Below, one piece after another: positions 47,317 to 54,962 of a stretch of 64,000 nt of DNA. Position 1 is the first letter of the stretch. Every line of letters starts with the position of its first letter. The stretch is from Phycisphaeraceae bacterium (GTDB lineage: Bacteria > Planctomycetota > Phycisphaerae > Phycisphaerales > UBA1924). Under the pieces are notes generated by a model. It did no database searches. It was not told the origin of the DNA and saw only the letters and a list, made by a program, of their open reading frames with translations. Made by a program: the position numbers and the translations under genes. The stretch covers positions 372,001 to 436,000 of the forward strand of contig JAHBXI010000003.1 in NCBI GenBank assembly GCA_019636515.1. Reading direction: 5' to 3'.

Positions 47317-48072
47317 ATGAGATTGTTCGCCAACCTGCTCATCACGGCCTCGCTCATCGTCGGCGTCATCGGATGCGCGACGGCGTACGTCCCGCGGTTG
47401 TCGCTCGGGGATGAGGCGCTGATCGGCCTGACGCTCAACTCTCCCGCGGGGGCCTCGGCCGAGTCCGCCGACGACGGCCGGTTGGTCCCTCTCGCGCTCA
47501 AGGACACCGTGCTGACGGCGGAGGTCCTGGCCTCGCTGCGGGACGCCGGTGTCACCCGCGTGCGCGTCAAGGAGTTTGCCTTCGCGCGCTGGTCGGAATG
47601 GTGGCTCTTTGCCATCGGAAGCGCGGGGCTTGCGATCGGCGCCGGGATGGTCCGACGAGCCGGCCGAGCCGCGCTTGCCGACTCCGCGGGAGCCATGAAC
47701 CCAACGTCGTCCGGGCCCGATGCCCTGCTCGACGACGCGAGGACCCGCGTTGCCGCGCTTCGCGACCGTCTGGCGCAACTCCCCCCCGGTGAGTCCCGCC
47801 TCCGCGCGGTGATCGACACCCTCGGCCAGGTGCAGCGCACGTCGCTGGCGGATTTTGTCGCGGCGCGTCCCGTCCTGCTGGCGCGGCTGGGCATGGGTGG
47901 GTTCGCGCGTCTGATGGACTCGTTTTCCGCGGCCGAGCGTCAGGTCAACCGGGCCTGGTCCGCCGCCGCCGACGGCGTGGAGCACGAGGCGATGACCTGC
48001 GTCGCCCGCGCGGCCGACCTGCTCGATCGGGCCGGGGAACGCCTCGGATCGGAGAGCCGGGCGGCTGGATGA
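47317..48072 (+). CDS. lipoprotein of unknown function
   Basis: A 251-residue protein starting 5 nt after the OPT stop, with AGGGGG 8 nt before the ATG. The signal ends at lipobox VGVIGC. A second hydrophobic segment (WWLFAIGSAGLAIGAGM, about residues 88-105) may be a membrane helix, and the C-terminal 130 residues are helical and Ala/Arg-rich (LLDDARTRVAALRDRLAQL). Its tight coupling to the OPT transporter suggests an accessory role. Family not recognised. Confidence 0.8.
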   Translation: MRLFANLLITASLIVGVIGCATAYVPRLSLGDEALIGLTLNSPAGASAESADDGRLVPLALKDTVLTAEVLASLRDAGVTRVRVKEFAFARWSEWWLFAIGSAGLAIGAGMVRRAGRAALADSAGAMNPTSSGPDALLDDARTRVAALRDRLAQLPPGESRLRAVIDTLGQVQRTSLADFVAARPVLLARLGMGGFARLMDSFSAAERQVNRAWSAAADGVEHEAMTCVARAADLLDRAGERLGSESRAAG

Positions 48073-48203
48073 TGGTTGGGCCGGCCGACTTTCTTGCAAG
48101 CGGGAGTAACGCGACCGGAGACCGCTCGATGGACGGGGCCGTATTTGGGCGCGACCGGCGAGGCCCGGTCGGCCGGATTCTGTTCCGTACAATCCGCACG
48201 ATC

Positions 48204-48289
48204 GGCCCCGTGGCGGAACGGCAGACGCAGCGGACTTAAAATCCGCGTTCCCGAACAGGGAAGTCCGGGTTCAAGTCCCGGCGGGGCCA
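48204..48289 (+). tRNA. tRNA-Leu (anticodon TAA)
   Basis: An 86-nt class II tRNA. Acceptor GGCCCCG/CGGGGCC, discriminator A, anticodon loop CTTAAAA giving TAA within the stem GCGGA/TCCGC, long variable arm, and T-arm CCGGG-TTCAAGT-CCCGG. The 3' CCA is not encoded. Confidence 0.94.
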
Positions 48290-48650
48290 CTGATGACGAC
48301 GGTTCTGGCGACGCGGTCGATCCGTGTCTTGGCGTCCTGCCTGGCGTTTTTTCGAGCCCGGTGGCGAGCCTCGGAAACTCCTGGAGACTTGTGCTTGTCC
48401 GCGGCTCTCGCGCGGAGTGCCGAGGGGATTGCCTCGCCGGTGTCGGCCGCCCCTTTCCAGGTGAGTGGCAGCCTGGATCGTGTCCCGTGAAGTTGGGCAT
48501 GGTCTGGCGGCCGTTGCGATGAGGTCGTGCCTGGCGCGCTGCGCCGCGACCCGCGGAGCGACACGGCAACACGAAGCGACACGGCGATGGGAGCCGCGCG
48601 TCGGCACGGCGAAGCGGAGCGAGGACGCATGGGGCGTCGCATGCGGGTGG
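48290..48650. other. 361-nt intergenic region, no gene seen
   Basis: Between tRNA-Leu and the 3' end of the topoisomerase VI A gene. It contains scattered GCGACACGGC/GAAGCGACACGG near-repeats (48555-48600) and GC-rich open frames on both strands without ribosome sites. No topoisomerase VI B gene is encoded here. Confidence 0.5.
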
Positions 48651-49796
48651 CTATTCCAGCCAGTCCTTGTCCTTCAGGCGCTGGGGGACGTACTCCTCGG
48701 TCACGTAACTGATGTCCTTGGTGATCAGCGATTCAACTTCCATCTTGAAGCCGTTGTCGAGCAGGTGGGCGATTTCCTTCTGCCAGCCCTTGTGATGCTC
48801 GAACCACGGGTACGCGGCGATCTCCCGCGCCCGCTTGATGTCGTTGTCGTTGAGGTCGATCTTGACCGCCTCCGACAGCCCGCAGGCCTGGTAGTCCTTG
48901 GCGCGGATTCCGATGAACTTGGCCTTTGGGATCGCCAGCCGCTGAGACTCGAACGCCAGCGAGATCGACCCCTGCTTGATCACCGAGTAGATGTAGTGCC
49001 CCCAGGGGTCGCAGTCGAGCAGGCAGTAAACCGGCAGGCCCAGTTCCTCGTTGAGCCGCTTGAGCATCCGCCGGACGCCCCGCGGCGGCTGCCCCCCGCC
49101 CTCGGTCAGGATGCAGTTGTGCTTCTCCCAGAAGCGGTCCTCGTTGAAGCGGCTCCAGACCGTGTTCTTCTCGACGTGCAGCACGAATTTGGCGTCGCAC
49201 CTCTTGAACTCGATGATGTCCGGCTCGACGATCGACGGCACCGCGTACCCGCCCGATCCCATGCGGCGGCAGTCGATCTCGTCGGCGGACCCCGCGCCCC
49301 GGTCGATGACGGTGATGTTGCCCACCATCGTGCCGGCTTTCTTGGCGAAGATGTGCAGTTCCTCGCGCAGGGCCCCGAGCGAGACCTCCAGGTCCTCCAG
49401 GATCGGATCCGATTCGTCCTGGATGTCGAACGTGTTTTCCTTCGTCCCCGCGACGGTGTGCTTGGCCTTGTAGAACACGCCGCGGAGGCTGAGGGTCTTG
49501 TCCGCCTCGATCAATTCCTTGATCGTGCTCGCGTGCAGCAGCGTCTGCATGAACTGCTTGGCCTGGTTCAGGTTGAACAGTTCGCGCTCCTGGCGGGCGT
49601 CGCCCATCTCCAGGATCCCGCGTGACTTGTTCCAGGTGGTGTTGCTTCTGGCCCTGGTGGGGATGGGGATGACCGGGTCCTTCCCGGCCATGGCCGTCTT
49701 CACCACGGATTCTCCGAGTCGGACGATCTTGGCCGTCGTGTCCAGGTCGCGTGCCTTGAGTCGCCGGCTGGCGGCGGTCTTGCTAACTTTGGCCAT
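48651..49796 (-). CDS. top6A: DNA topoisomerase VI subunit A (Spo11/Top6A-type)
   Basis: A 381-residue protein of the type IIB topoisomerase A subunit family, which cuts both DNA strands through a tyrosine. The winged-helix part has TLSLRGVFYKAKH with the candidate catalytic Tyr109. The Toprim domain has Glu209 in VEKNTVW and the DxD pair Asp261/Asp263 in LLDCDPWGHYIYSV. The family is best known from archaea, plants and, as Spo11, eukaryotic meiosis; it is patchy in bacteria. Topo VI needs the GHKL ATPase subunit B, which is not adjacent and not seen anywhere in this window. Last gene of a minus-strand run with a VOC protein and a TPR-YggX fusion. Confidence 0.92.
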   Translation of the reverse strand: MAKVSKTAASRRLKARDLDTTAKIVRLGESVVKTAMAGKDPVIPIPTRARSNTTWNKSRGILEMGDARQERELFNLNQAKQFMQTLLHASTIKELIEADKTLSLRGVFYKAKHTVAGTKENTFDIQDESDPILEDLEVSLGALREELHIFAKKAGTMVGNITVIDRGAGSADEIDCRRMGSGGYAVPSIVEPDIIEFKRCDAKFVLHVEKNTVWSRFNEDRFWEKHNCILTEGGGQPPRGVRRMLKRLNEELGLPVYCLLDCDPWGHYIYSVIKQGSISLAFESQRLAIPKAKFIGIRAKDYQACGLSEAVKIDLNDNDIKRAREIAAYPWFEHHKGWQKEIAHLLDNGFKMEVESLITKDISYVTEEYVPQRLKDKDWLE

Positions 49797-49833
49797 CGGT
49801 CGGATGCTCCGTGCTCTTCAATTGCCGCGGTGA

Positions 49834-50214
49834 TCAGGCCTTGGTCCACACGGCCAGTTCATTCCCGAACGGATCTCGGAAGTGGAAGCGCTTCCCGCCG
49901 GGGAACTCGAGGTCCGGGCCGATGACCGTTCCCCCCGCGGCGACGACGGCCGCCCGCGTCGCCTCCAGGTCGTCGCTGTACAGGATGACCAGGGAGGCGG
50001 GCCGACCGGCCTCCACCCGCAGACCACCCGCGTCGCGCGCCCCGTCGTTGAACGAAACGTAGTCGGGTCCCCAGTCCTGGAAAGTCCATCCGAACGCCGC
50101 CGCGTAGAACGCCTTGGCCGCTTCTCCCGAAGGAACCGCGAACTCCACGTAATCCACTCGGGTCGGGGTTGGCTTCGGGGTGGTGGGATCGGGGTTGGCG
50201 GGTTGCTCGATCAT
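49834..50214 (-). CDS. VOC (glyoxalase/bleomycin-resistance) family protein
   Basis: A 126-residue single VOC module. The pattern is that of the YdbC/CFP-30-like group: RVDYVEFAVPSGEAAKAFY, AFGWTFQDWGPDYVSF, and GPDLEFPGGKRFHFRDPFGN. The start at 50214 removes a low-complexity N-terminus encoded by the 14-nt repeat upstream. It sits between the TPR-YggX gene and topoisomerase VI A. Substrate unknown; it may bind a metal. Confidence 0.88.
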   Translation of the reverse strand: MIEQPANPDPTTPKPTPTRVDYVEFAVPSGEAAKAFYAAAFGWTFQDWGPDYVSFNDGARDAGGLRVEAGRPASLVILYSDDLEATRAAVVAAGGTVIGPDLEFPGGKRFHFRDPFGNELAVWTKA

Positions 50215-50240
50215 CGGGGTCGCTCCATGGCCGTGGTCGT

Positions 50241-50280
50241 ATCGGTGGTCGTCTATCGGTGGTCGTCTATCGGTGGTCGT
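50241..50280. repeat. 14-nt tandem repeat, 2.9 copies
   Basis: Two full ATCGGTGGTCGTCT units and ATCGGTGGTCGT, in the 98-nt gap between the TPR-YggX and VOC genes. Confidence 0.85.
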
Positions 50281-50312
50281 AACCGGGGGCGGCGGCCCTC
50301 CCCGACGGGTGG

Positions 50313-50960
50313 TCACGAACGCACACGGGTCAGTTCCGCGTGGAGGTCGTCGTCGATCCCGAGATACTCACGCATGTGGCGGTCGTAGGTCTCGGCGGAC
50401 TCGTCGTTGGAAAGGTCCAGGCGGAGTTCGTTGATGATCTTTGTTCCCTGGGCGATCCAGGCCTCCCACGTCTCTCGCGAGATGTGCTCGGCGATCCAGA
50501 GGCCGACGGGGCCACGGAACGGCGGCCGGTCCATCTTCGTTCCCGGACGCCCCGTGCGCGAGCAGGTGAACGAGCCTTCCGCGCCTCCCGGCGATGCGGA
50601 TCGAGCCGGGGCCTCTCCCGCGACAGGCGGGATCGAAACCCCGAGCGTCACAAGCAGGTCGCCCATCGCTTTCATGGGCATCCGGTCGCCACGCCCCGCC
50701 GCGACGGCATATCCCTGGGTCAGGATGTGCCCCGCCCGTTCCCGGTCTCCCGCCTCGATGAGCGACTGTCCGGCGAGTTGGTAGGCCTTGGACATGGCGG
50801 GGTTGAGTTGGAAGCACCGCTCGTAGGCCCGTGCGGCGTCGGCGTGGCGGTTCGCGTCCCGGTACGCGTTGGCGAGGCTGAACCACGCCATGTCATTGTC
50901 GGGGTCCGCCCCTGGGCGGACCATCGCCTCGAACTGCGCGATGCGCTGCGTTGGATCCAT
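50313..50960 (-). CDS. TPR protein fused to YggX-type iron-trafficking domain
   Basis: A 215-residue protein with two parts. Residues about 22-95 are TPR-like (AWFSLANAYRDANRHADAARAYERCFQLNP). After a Pro/Ala/Gly linker, residues about 130-207 match the YggX/Fe(II)-trafficking family: FTCSRTGRPGTKMDRPPFRG, GLWIAEHISRETWEAWIAQG, INELRLDLSNDESAETYDRH. YggX normally stands alone at about 90 residues with a Cys near its start and protects iron-sulfur clusters from oxidation; the Cys is present here. The TPR half may dock it to client proteins. Divergent from pyrD. Confidence 0.87.
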   Translation of the reverse strand: MDPTQRIAQFEAMVRPGADPDNDMAWFSLANAYRDANRHADAARAYERCFQLNPAMSKAYQLAGQSLIEAGDRERAGHILTQGYAVAAGRGDRMPMKAMGDLLVTLGVSIPPVAGEAPARSASPGGAEGSFTCSRTGRPGTKMDRPPFRGPVGLWIAEHISRETWEAWIAQGTKIINELRLDLSNDESAETYDRHMREYLGIDDDLHAELTRVRS

Positions 50961-51034
50961 GCCCGATGATAGTGGGAGAGGGACCGGCCGGGCGGCCCGA
51001 TGCGTGGGTACGGTTCGGCTACGCTGAGCCGTCG

Positions 51035-52036
51035 ATGGCCCCGATCACCGACATCCTCTCGACCGACCTGGCGGGTATCCGTCTGCGCAACCCGGTGATC
51101 CTGGCCGCCGGGACCTGCGGGTATGTCGGCGAGATGGAGGGGGTGGTGGACCTGTCCCGCGTGGGCGGGCTGGTTACCAAGTCCATCACGGCGAGCCCGC
51201 GCGAAGGGAACGCGACCTGGCGTGTCGTCCCGGTTCCATCGGGCATGATGAATGCCGTGGGCCTGGCGAACGTGGGTGTCGAGGCGTTCGTGCGTGACCA
51301 GGGGCCGAGGATCGCCCGGGCGTCCCGGCGGGGCGTGACGGTGTTCGGATCGGTGGCCGGGTACTCGATCGAGGAGTACGTCGCGGTCTGCGCGGCGATG
51401 GAGTCGATCCCCCACCTGGCCGCCGTCGAACTGAACGTGTCGTGCCCCAATGTCCACGGCGGCTGCGAATTCGGCGCCGATCCCGACGCGCTGGCGGAAC
51501 TGGTCACGGCGGTTCGGGCGGTTCTCCCGACCAAGAAACTCTTCGTCAAACTCAGCCCCATCGCCGTGGGCAAGGTGGGAATCGTGGACGTGGCCAGGGC
51601 CGCCGCGGACCCGCTCGGAAGGTCGCCCGGCCCGATCGCCGGGGAAGGCCCGCGTCCCGGCGCCGATGGCCTTTGCCTTTGCAACACCATCCCGGCCATG
51701 GCGATCGACGTGCGTACGCGTCGGCCGCGCCTGGCCAACGTGACGGGCGGGCTCTCCGGACCGGCGGTTCACCCGGTCGTCGTCAAGATCATCCACGATG
51801 TCTACCGGAAGGTCGCCGGTCCGGCGGGCATCCCGATCGTCGGCATCGGGGGCGTCCTGGTCTGGCAAGACGCCGCGGAACTGATCCTCGCGGGGGCGTC
51901 GGCGGTGCAGATGGGCACCGGGTTGTTCGTGGATCCCCGGTCGCCGCTCACGGTCGTGCGCGAACTTGAGAAATGGGTTTCCAGACAGGGCGCCGCCTCG
52001 ATCCATGACCTGGTTGGTTCGGTCATCTTGGAGTGA
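51035..52036 (+). CDS. pyrD: dihydroorotate dehydrogenase, class 1B
   Basis: Oxidises dihydroorotate to orotate in pyrimidine synthesis. 333 residues. FMN-site elements are GLVTKSITASPREGN, VELNVSCPNVHGGCEFG (catalytic Cys, as in class 1), KLFVKLSP and GIGGVLVWQDAAELILAGA. NVTGGLSGPAVHPVVVK is also typical of class 1B, which works with an iron-sulfur PyrK subunit; no pyrK is adjacent. The chosen ATG at 51035 removes a non-conserved extension that overlaps the divergent gene. Confidence 0.93.
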   Translation: MAPITDILSTDLAGIRLRNPVILAAGTCGYVGEMEGVVDLSRVGGLVTKSITASPREGNATWRVVPVPSGMMNAVGLANVGVEAFVRDQGPRIARASRRGVTVFGSVAGYSIEEYVAVCAAMESIPHLAAVELNVSCPNVHGGCEFGADPDALAELVTAVRAVLPTKKLFVKLSPIAVGKVGIVDVARAAADPLGRSPGPIAGEGPRPGADGLCLCNTIPAMAIDVRTRRPRLANVTGGLSGPAVHPVVVKIIHDVYRKVAGPAGIPIVGIGGVLVWQDAAELILAGASAVQMGTGLFVDPRSPLTVVRELEKWVSRQGAASIHDLVGSVILE

Positions 52037-52041
52037 GATCA

Positions 52042-53235
52042 ATGCGAATCCATGCCCCGGCGTTTATTGCCGCGTGCCTCGGGACGTTCGCCTGCCACGC
52101 GCCGGCCCGGGGTCCGGTCGATGTATCAGGGGAGATCGACCGGGTCCTCGCCAGGCACGGCATCCCCGCCCTCGCCGGGGCGATTGTCACGACGGATGGC
52201 CTGACGGGAATCGGTGTCGCGGGAGATCGAGCCTCCGACCGTGACGACCCGGTTCTGCCGGGCGATTCCTTCCACCTGGGGTCATGCACCAAGGCCATGA
52301 CCGCGACGCTCATCGCGATCCTGGTCGAAGATAACCTGCTGACCTGGGACACCACGCTTGAGCAGGCGCTGCCCGACATCGCCCCCGAGATGCACGAGGG
52401 ATTCAAGTCCGTCACCGTGGCCGACCTGCTCGTCCAAAGGTCGGGCGTTCCCGCCGACATGTCCGCGAATGGCGTGTGGGCCGGACTCTGGGCCGGGCGG
52501 GGATCGCTTGTTGACCAGCGACGCGAATGCGCTCGCGTCATGCTGGCACAGCCTCCCAGCCACGACCGTTCACGATTCGTCTATGCCAATGCGAATTTCA
52601 TTCTCGCCGGGCACATCGCCGAGGTCGCCGCCGGAGAGCCGTGGGAGGACCTGATGCGTTCGAGGCTCTTTACGCCCCTGGGCATGACCACCGCCGGATT
52701 CGGTGCGCCCGGGTCGGCCGAGCATCCCGATGCGCCGCGTGGGCACCGACCGGACGGGACTTCCGCCGGATTCGGGAGAGGCGCGGACAATCCCCCGGCC
52801 CTCGGCCCGGCGGGCACGGTTCACGCCTCGCTGGAGGACTGGGGGAAGTTTGTCTCGTTCCACCTGCGCGGGGCGAAGGCGGCCCGTGAGGGCCTGGGCC
52901 TGGACATCGGAGGCGTGGAGATCCGTCCGCGGACCTGGTCCAGGCTCCACACGCCTGTTCGTGGCGAGGGCGGCGATTACGCGATGGGGTGGAGAGCCAC
53001 CGAACGTTCCTGGGCCCAGGCACCGCAGGGCAAGCCGACCGTCCTGACACATGCGGGCAGCAACACCATGTGGTACTGCGTGGTCTGGGCCGCCCCCGAG
53101 GCGGGGTTTGCCGTTTTGTCCGCGAGCAATGCCGCCACGGACGCGGCGCAGAAGGCGTGCGATGAGGTCTCGGGCATGCTGATCAAGGCCCACCGGGCGG
53201 CCCGTGACCAGAACGCACCTCCCGCCGACCGGTGA
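52042..53235 (+). CDS. serine hydrolase, beta-lactamase/class C penicillin-binding fold
   Basis: A 397-residue exported protein. The N-terminal hydrophobic stretch ends in FAC, a possible lipobox. The SxxK motif is SCTK in FHLGSCTKAMTATLIAI, the YxN motif is YANANF, and a late HAGSN may stand for the third (KTG/HxG) element. These fit the beta-lactamase/esterase/D-aminopeptidase family. It starts 5 nt after the pyrD stop; a GTG start 9 nt earlier overlaps it. Substrate unknown. Confidence 0.9.
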   Translation: MRIHAPAFIAACLGTFACHAPARGPVDVSGEIDRVLARHGIPALAGAIVTTDGLTGIGVAGDRASDRDDPVLPGDSFHLGSCTKAMTATLIAILVEDNLLTWDTTLEQALPDIAPEMHEGFKSVTVADLLVQRSGVPADMSANGVWAGLWAGRGSLVDQRRECARVMLAQPPSHDRSRFVYANANFILAGHIAEVAAGEPWEDLMRSRLFTPLGMTTAGFGAPGSAEHPDAPRGHRPDGTSAGFGRGADNPPALGPAGTVHASLEDWGKFVSFHLRGAKAAREGLGLDIGGVEIRPRTWSRLHTPVRGEGGDYAMGWRATERSWAQAPQGKPTVLTHAGSNTMWYCVVWAAPEAGFAVLSASNAATDAAQKACDEVSGMLIKAHRAARDQNAPPADR

Positions 53236-53274
53236 GTGGTTTCCGCGTCGGCGAACCTCCCGAGACGATTCCTC

Positions 53275-54525
53275 TTACGGAACCATGATCTCCATCCACA
53301 CGGGGAAGTGGTCGCTGGGAAATGGAGCGGGGCGGCCCGTGAGCGGATCGACCGGGGCGTGCCTCCACACCCCCGAGCGCACGATGCCCAGCGTGCGCGA
53401 CGGCAGGACGTAATCCACGCGGAGTTTGAACAAGGCCGTGTCGGAGGGAGAAAGGCCCTGGATTTCCAGGTCCGAGGTCGGTGGCTGATCGGCGTGAAGC
53501 CGCCGGGACGTGAACAACGCCGTCGCGATCGGGTTCTTGAACGAGTCCCCCTTCTCCGGGTCCGCGTTCAGGTCGCCCAGGATCACGAAATGAGCGCGCT
53601 TGTCGAGCCCGCCGGGGTTGTTCTGGTCATCGACGATGTACGAGGCGTTCTCGATGTAGTCGGCCCAGAAGCGGATCTCGTCGTGGTTGCGGCGGCCGTT
53701 GCGGTTCTCCGGGCCGTCGAACACGGGCGGCGTCGGGTGGCTGCAAAGAAAGTGGACCTCCGCCCCGTTGGGCAGGCGCACCGGAACGTCCCAGTGGCTC
53801 TTGGAACTCAGGCGCACCTCGCGCTGGGCCTGGGCCGTGAACCACGGGGACCCGTCGGCCCTCGACGGCAGAAGCCCGCCGGGAACAAAGTCCCACGGCA
53901 TGAGGCGGAACGTGCGCACGCCGCCGGCCACGATCTCAAGCCGTCGATCCACCAGCAGCGCCATCCCGTACTGGCCGGGGAACGTTCCAAACCCATGGCA
54001 GTCGTTCCCGTACGCCCGGGCCTCCTCGGAAGGGGGCGGCCTGGTCCCGTCGGCACGCGGCGGGGGCGGCGTCGGATACTCCATCACGACCTTCCCGTTG
54101 AGGTCAAGGTCGTGCCCGCTGGGGATCCCCGTGTTCACCGGGGCCATGAACGCGGCCATGTCAAGAGCACGCAGGCCCGGGGCCTGGGCCGCCGCCAGGA
54201 ACGACTCGGCGAATCGCCGGGCGTTTTGCCCGGGCTGGGCATCGTCGTCAACGCCCGGCGCGCCCGGCATGTCGTAGGCGATTTCGGTGAGGAGAATGAC
54301 GTTCGGGCGCAGTCGCTGGATGGTCTGCGCCAATCGGCGCAGACGCGGGTTCATCGGATCAAGCAGGTCGTCGGTCCGCACGTCGTTGAGGTTGAACGTG
54401 GCAACCCGGATGGTGACCGCGCCTTCGACGGGTTCGGGAGGACCGCCCGCCCGTGCCTCCGGCGGCCAAGTCCACGAGCCGGCGAGCAGCATCGCGACCA
54501 ACACACGCAACATTCCGCGGATCAT
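53275..54525 (-). CDS. secreted endonuclease/exonuclease/phosphatase-family protein
   Basis: A 416-residue protein with a signal peptide (MLRVLVAMLLAGSWTWPPEARA). The EEP metal-hydrolase motifs are all visible: IRVATFNLND near the N-terminus, NVILLTEI, VHFLCSHPTPP, FVILGDLNADP, and the closing SDHFPVWMEIMVP. Members include DNase I-like nucleases, phytases and phospholipases, so a secreted nuclease or phosphatase is likely. A longer open frame runs into the tRNA-Cys gene and is rejected. Convergent with the beta-lactamase-fold gene. Confidence 0.92.
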   Translation of the reverse strand: MIRGMLRVLVAMLLAGSWTWPPEARAGGPPEPVEGAVTIRVATFNLNDVRTDDLLDPMNPRLRRLAQTIQRLRPNVILLTEIAYDMPGAPGVDDDAQPGQNARRFAESFLAAAQAPGLRALDMAAFMAPVNTGIPSGHDLDLNGKVVMEYPTPPPPRADGTRPPPSEEARAYGNDCHGFGTFPGQYGMALLVDRRLEIVAGGVRTFRLMPWDFVPGGLLPSRADGSPWFTAQAQREVRLSSKSHWDVPVRLPNGAEVHFLCSHPTPPVFDGPENRNGRRNHDEIRFWADYIENASYIVDDQNNPGGLDKRAHFVILGDLNADPEKGDSFKNPIATALFTSRRLHADQPPTSDLEIQGLSPSDTALFKLRVDYVLPSRTLGIVRSGVWRHAPVDPLTGRPAPFPSDHFPVWMEIMVP

Positions 54526-54697
54526 GGCCGGAGAGTACGTCGAGCCGTGCGATGATTCCCGATCCCTCGGGCGCGGGCGTGCGTCCGCGGGGCATGCGCC
54601 GGGAACGGCAAATCCTCCCGCGCCGCCGGGCCGCGAGTTCGGGCGGCGGAGCCTGCCGAGCAACCGGCCGGGGCCGGTCTGGATTGACGGGAGAAGA

Positions 54698-54778
54698 AGG
54701 GCGGGGTGGGATTCGAACCCACGAAGCTTTCGCAGCGGATTTGCAATCCGCTCCATTTGTCCACTCTGGCACCCGCCC
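54698..54778 (-). tRNA. tRNA-Cys (anticodon GCA) with long variable arm
   Basis: 81 nt. Acceptor GGGCGGG/CCCGCCC, discriminator T (U73, the main identity base of tRNA-Cys), anticodon loop TTGCAAA within GCGGA/TCCGC, and T-arm GTGGG-TTCGAAT-CCCAC. The variable region is about 12 nt (TGCGAAAGCTTC plus the stem base) and can pair as CGAA/TTCG, making it class II-like, unusual for tRNA-Cys. CCA is not encoded. Confidence 0.9.
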
Positions 54779-54962
54779 CCGTGGACGCACGCTCGAAGCC
54801 ACCACACTACGGGCCCCAGGACGCGGAATCAACCGCGTGATGCGAGGGCGTCGGGCGGGGACATATGCTTTCATCATCCACCGGCCGATGGGTCGATGGA
54901 GACACGCGGCGGCGGGTGGAAGGACAGGCTGCCTTCCTCCGATTCGACCCAAGGAGCGGCCC

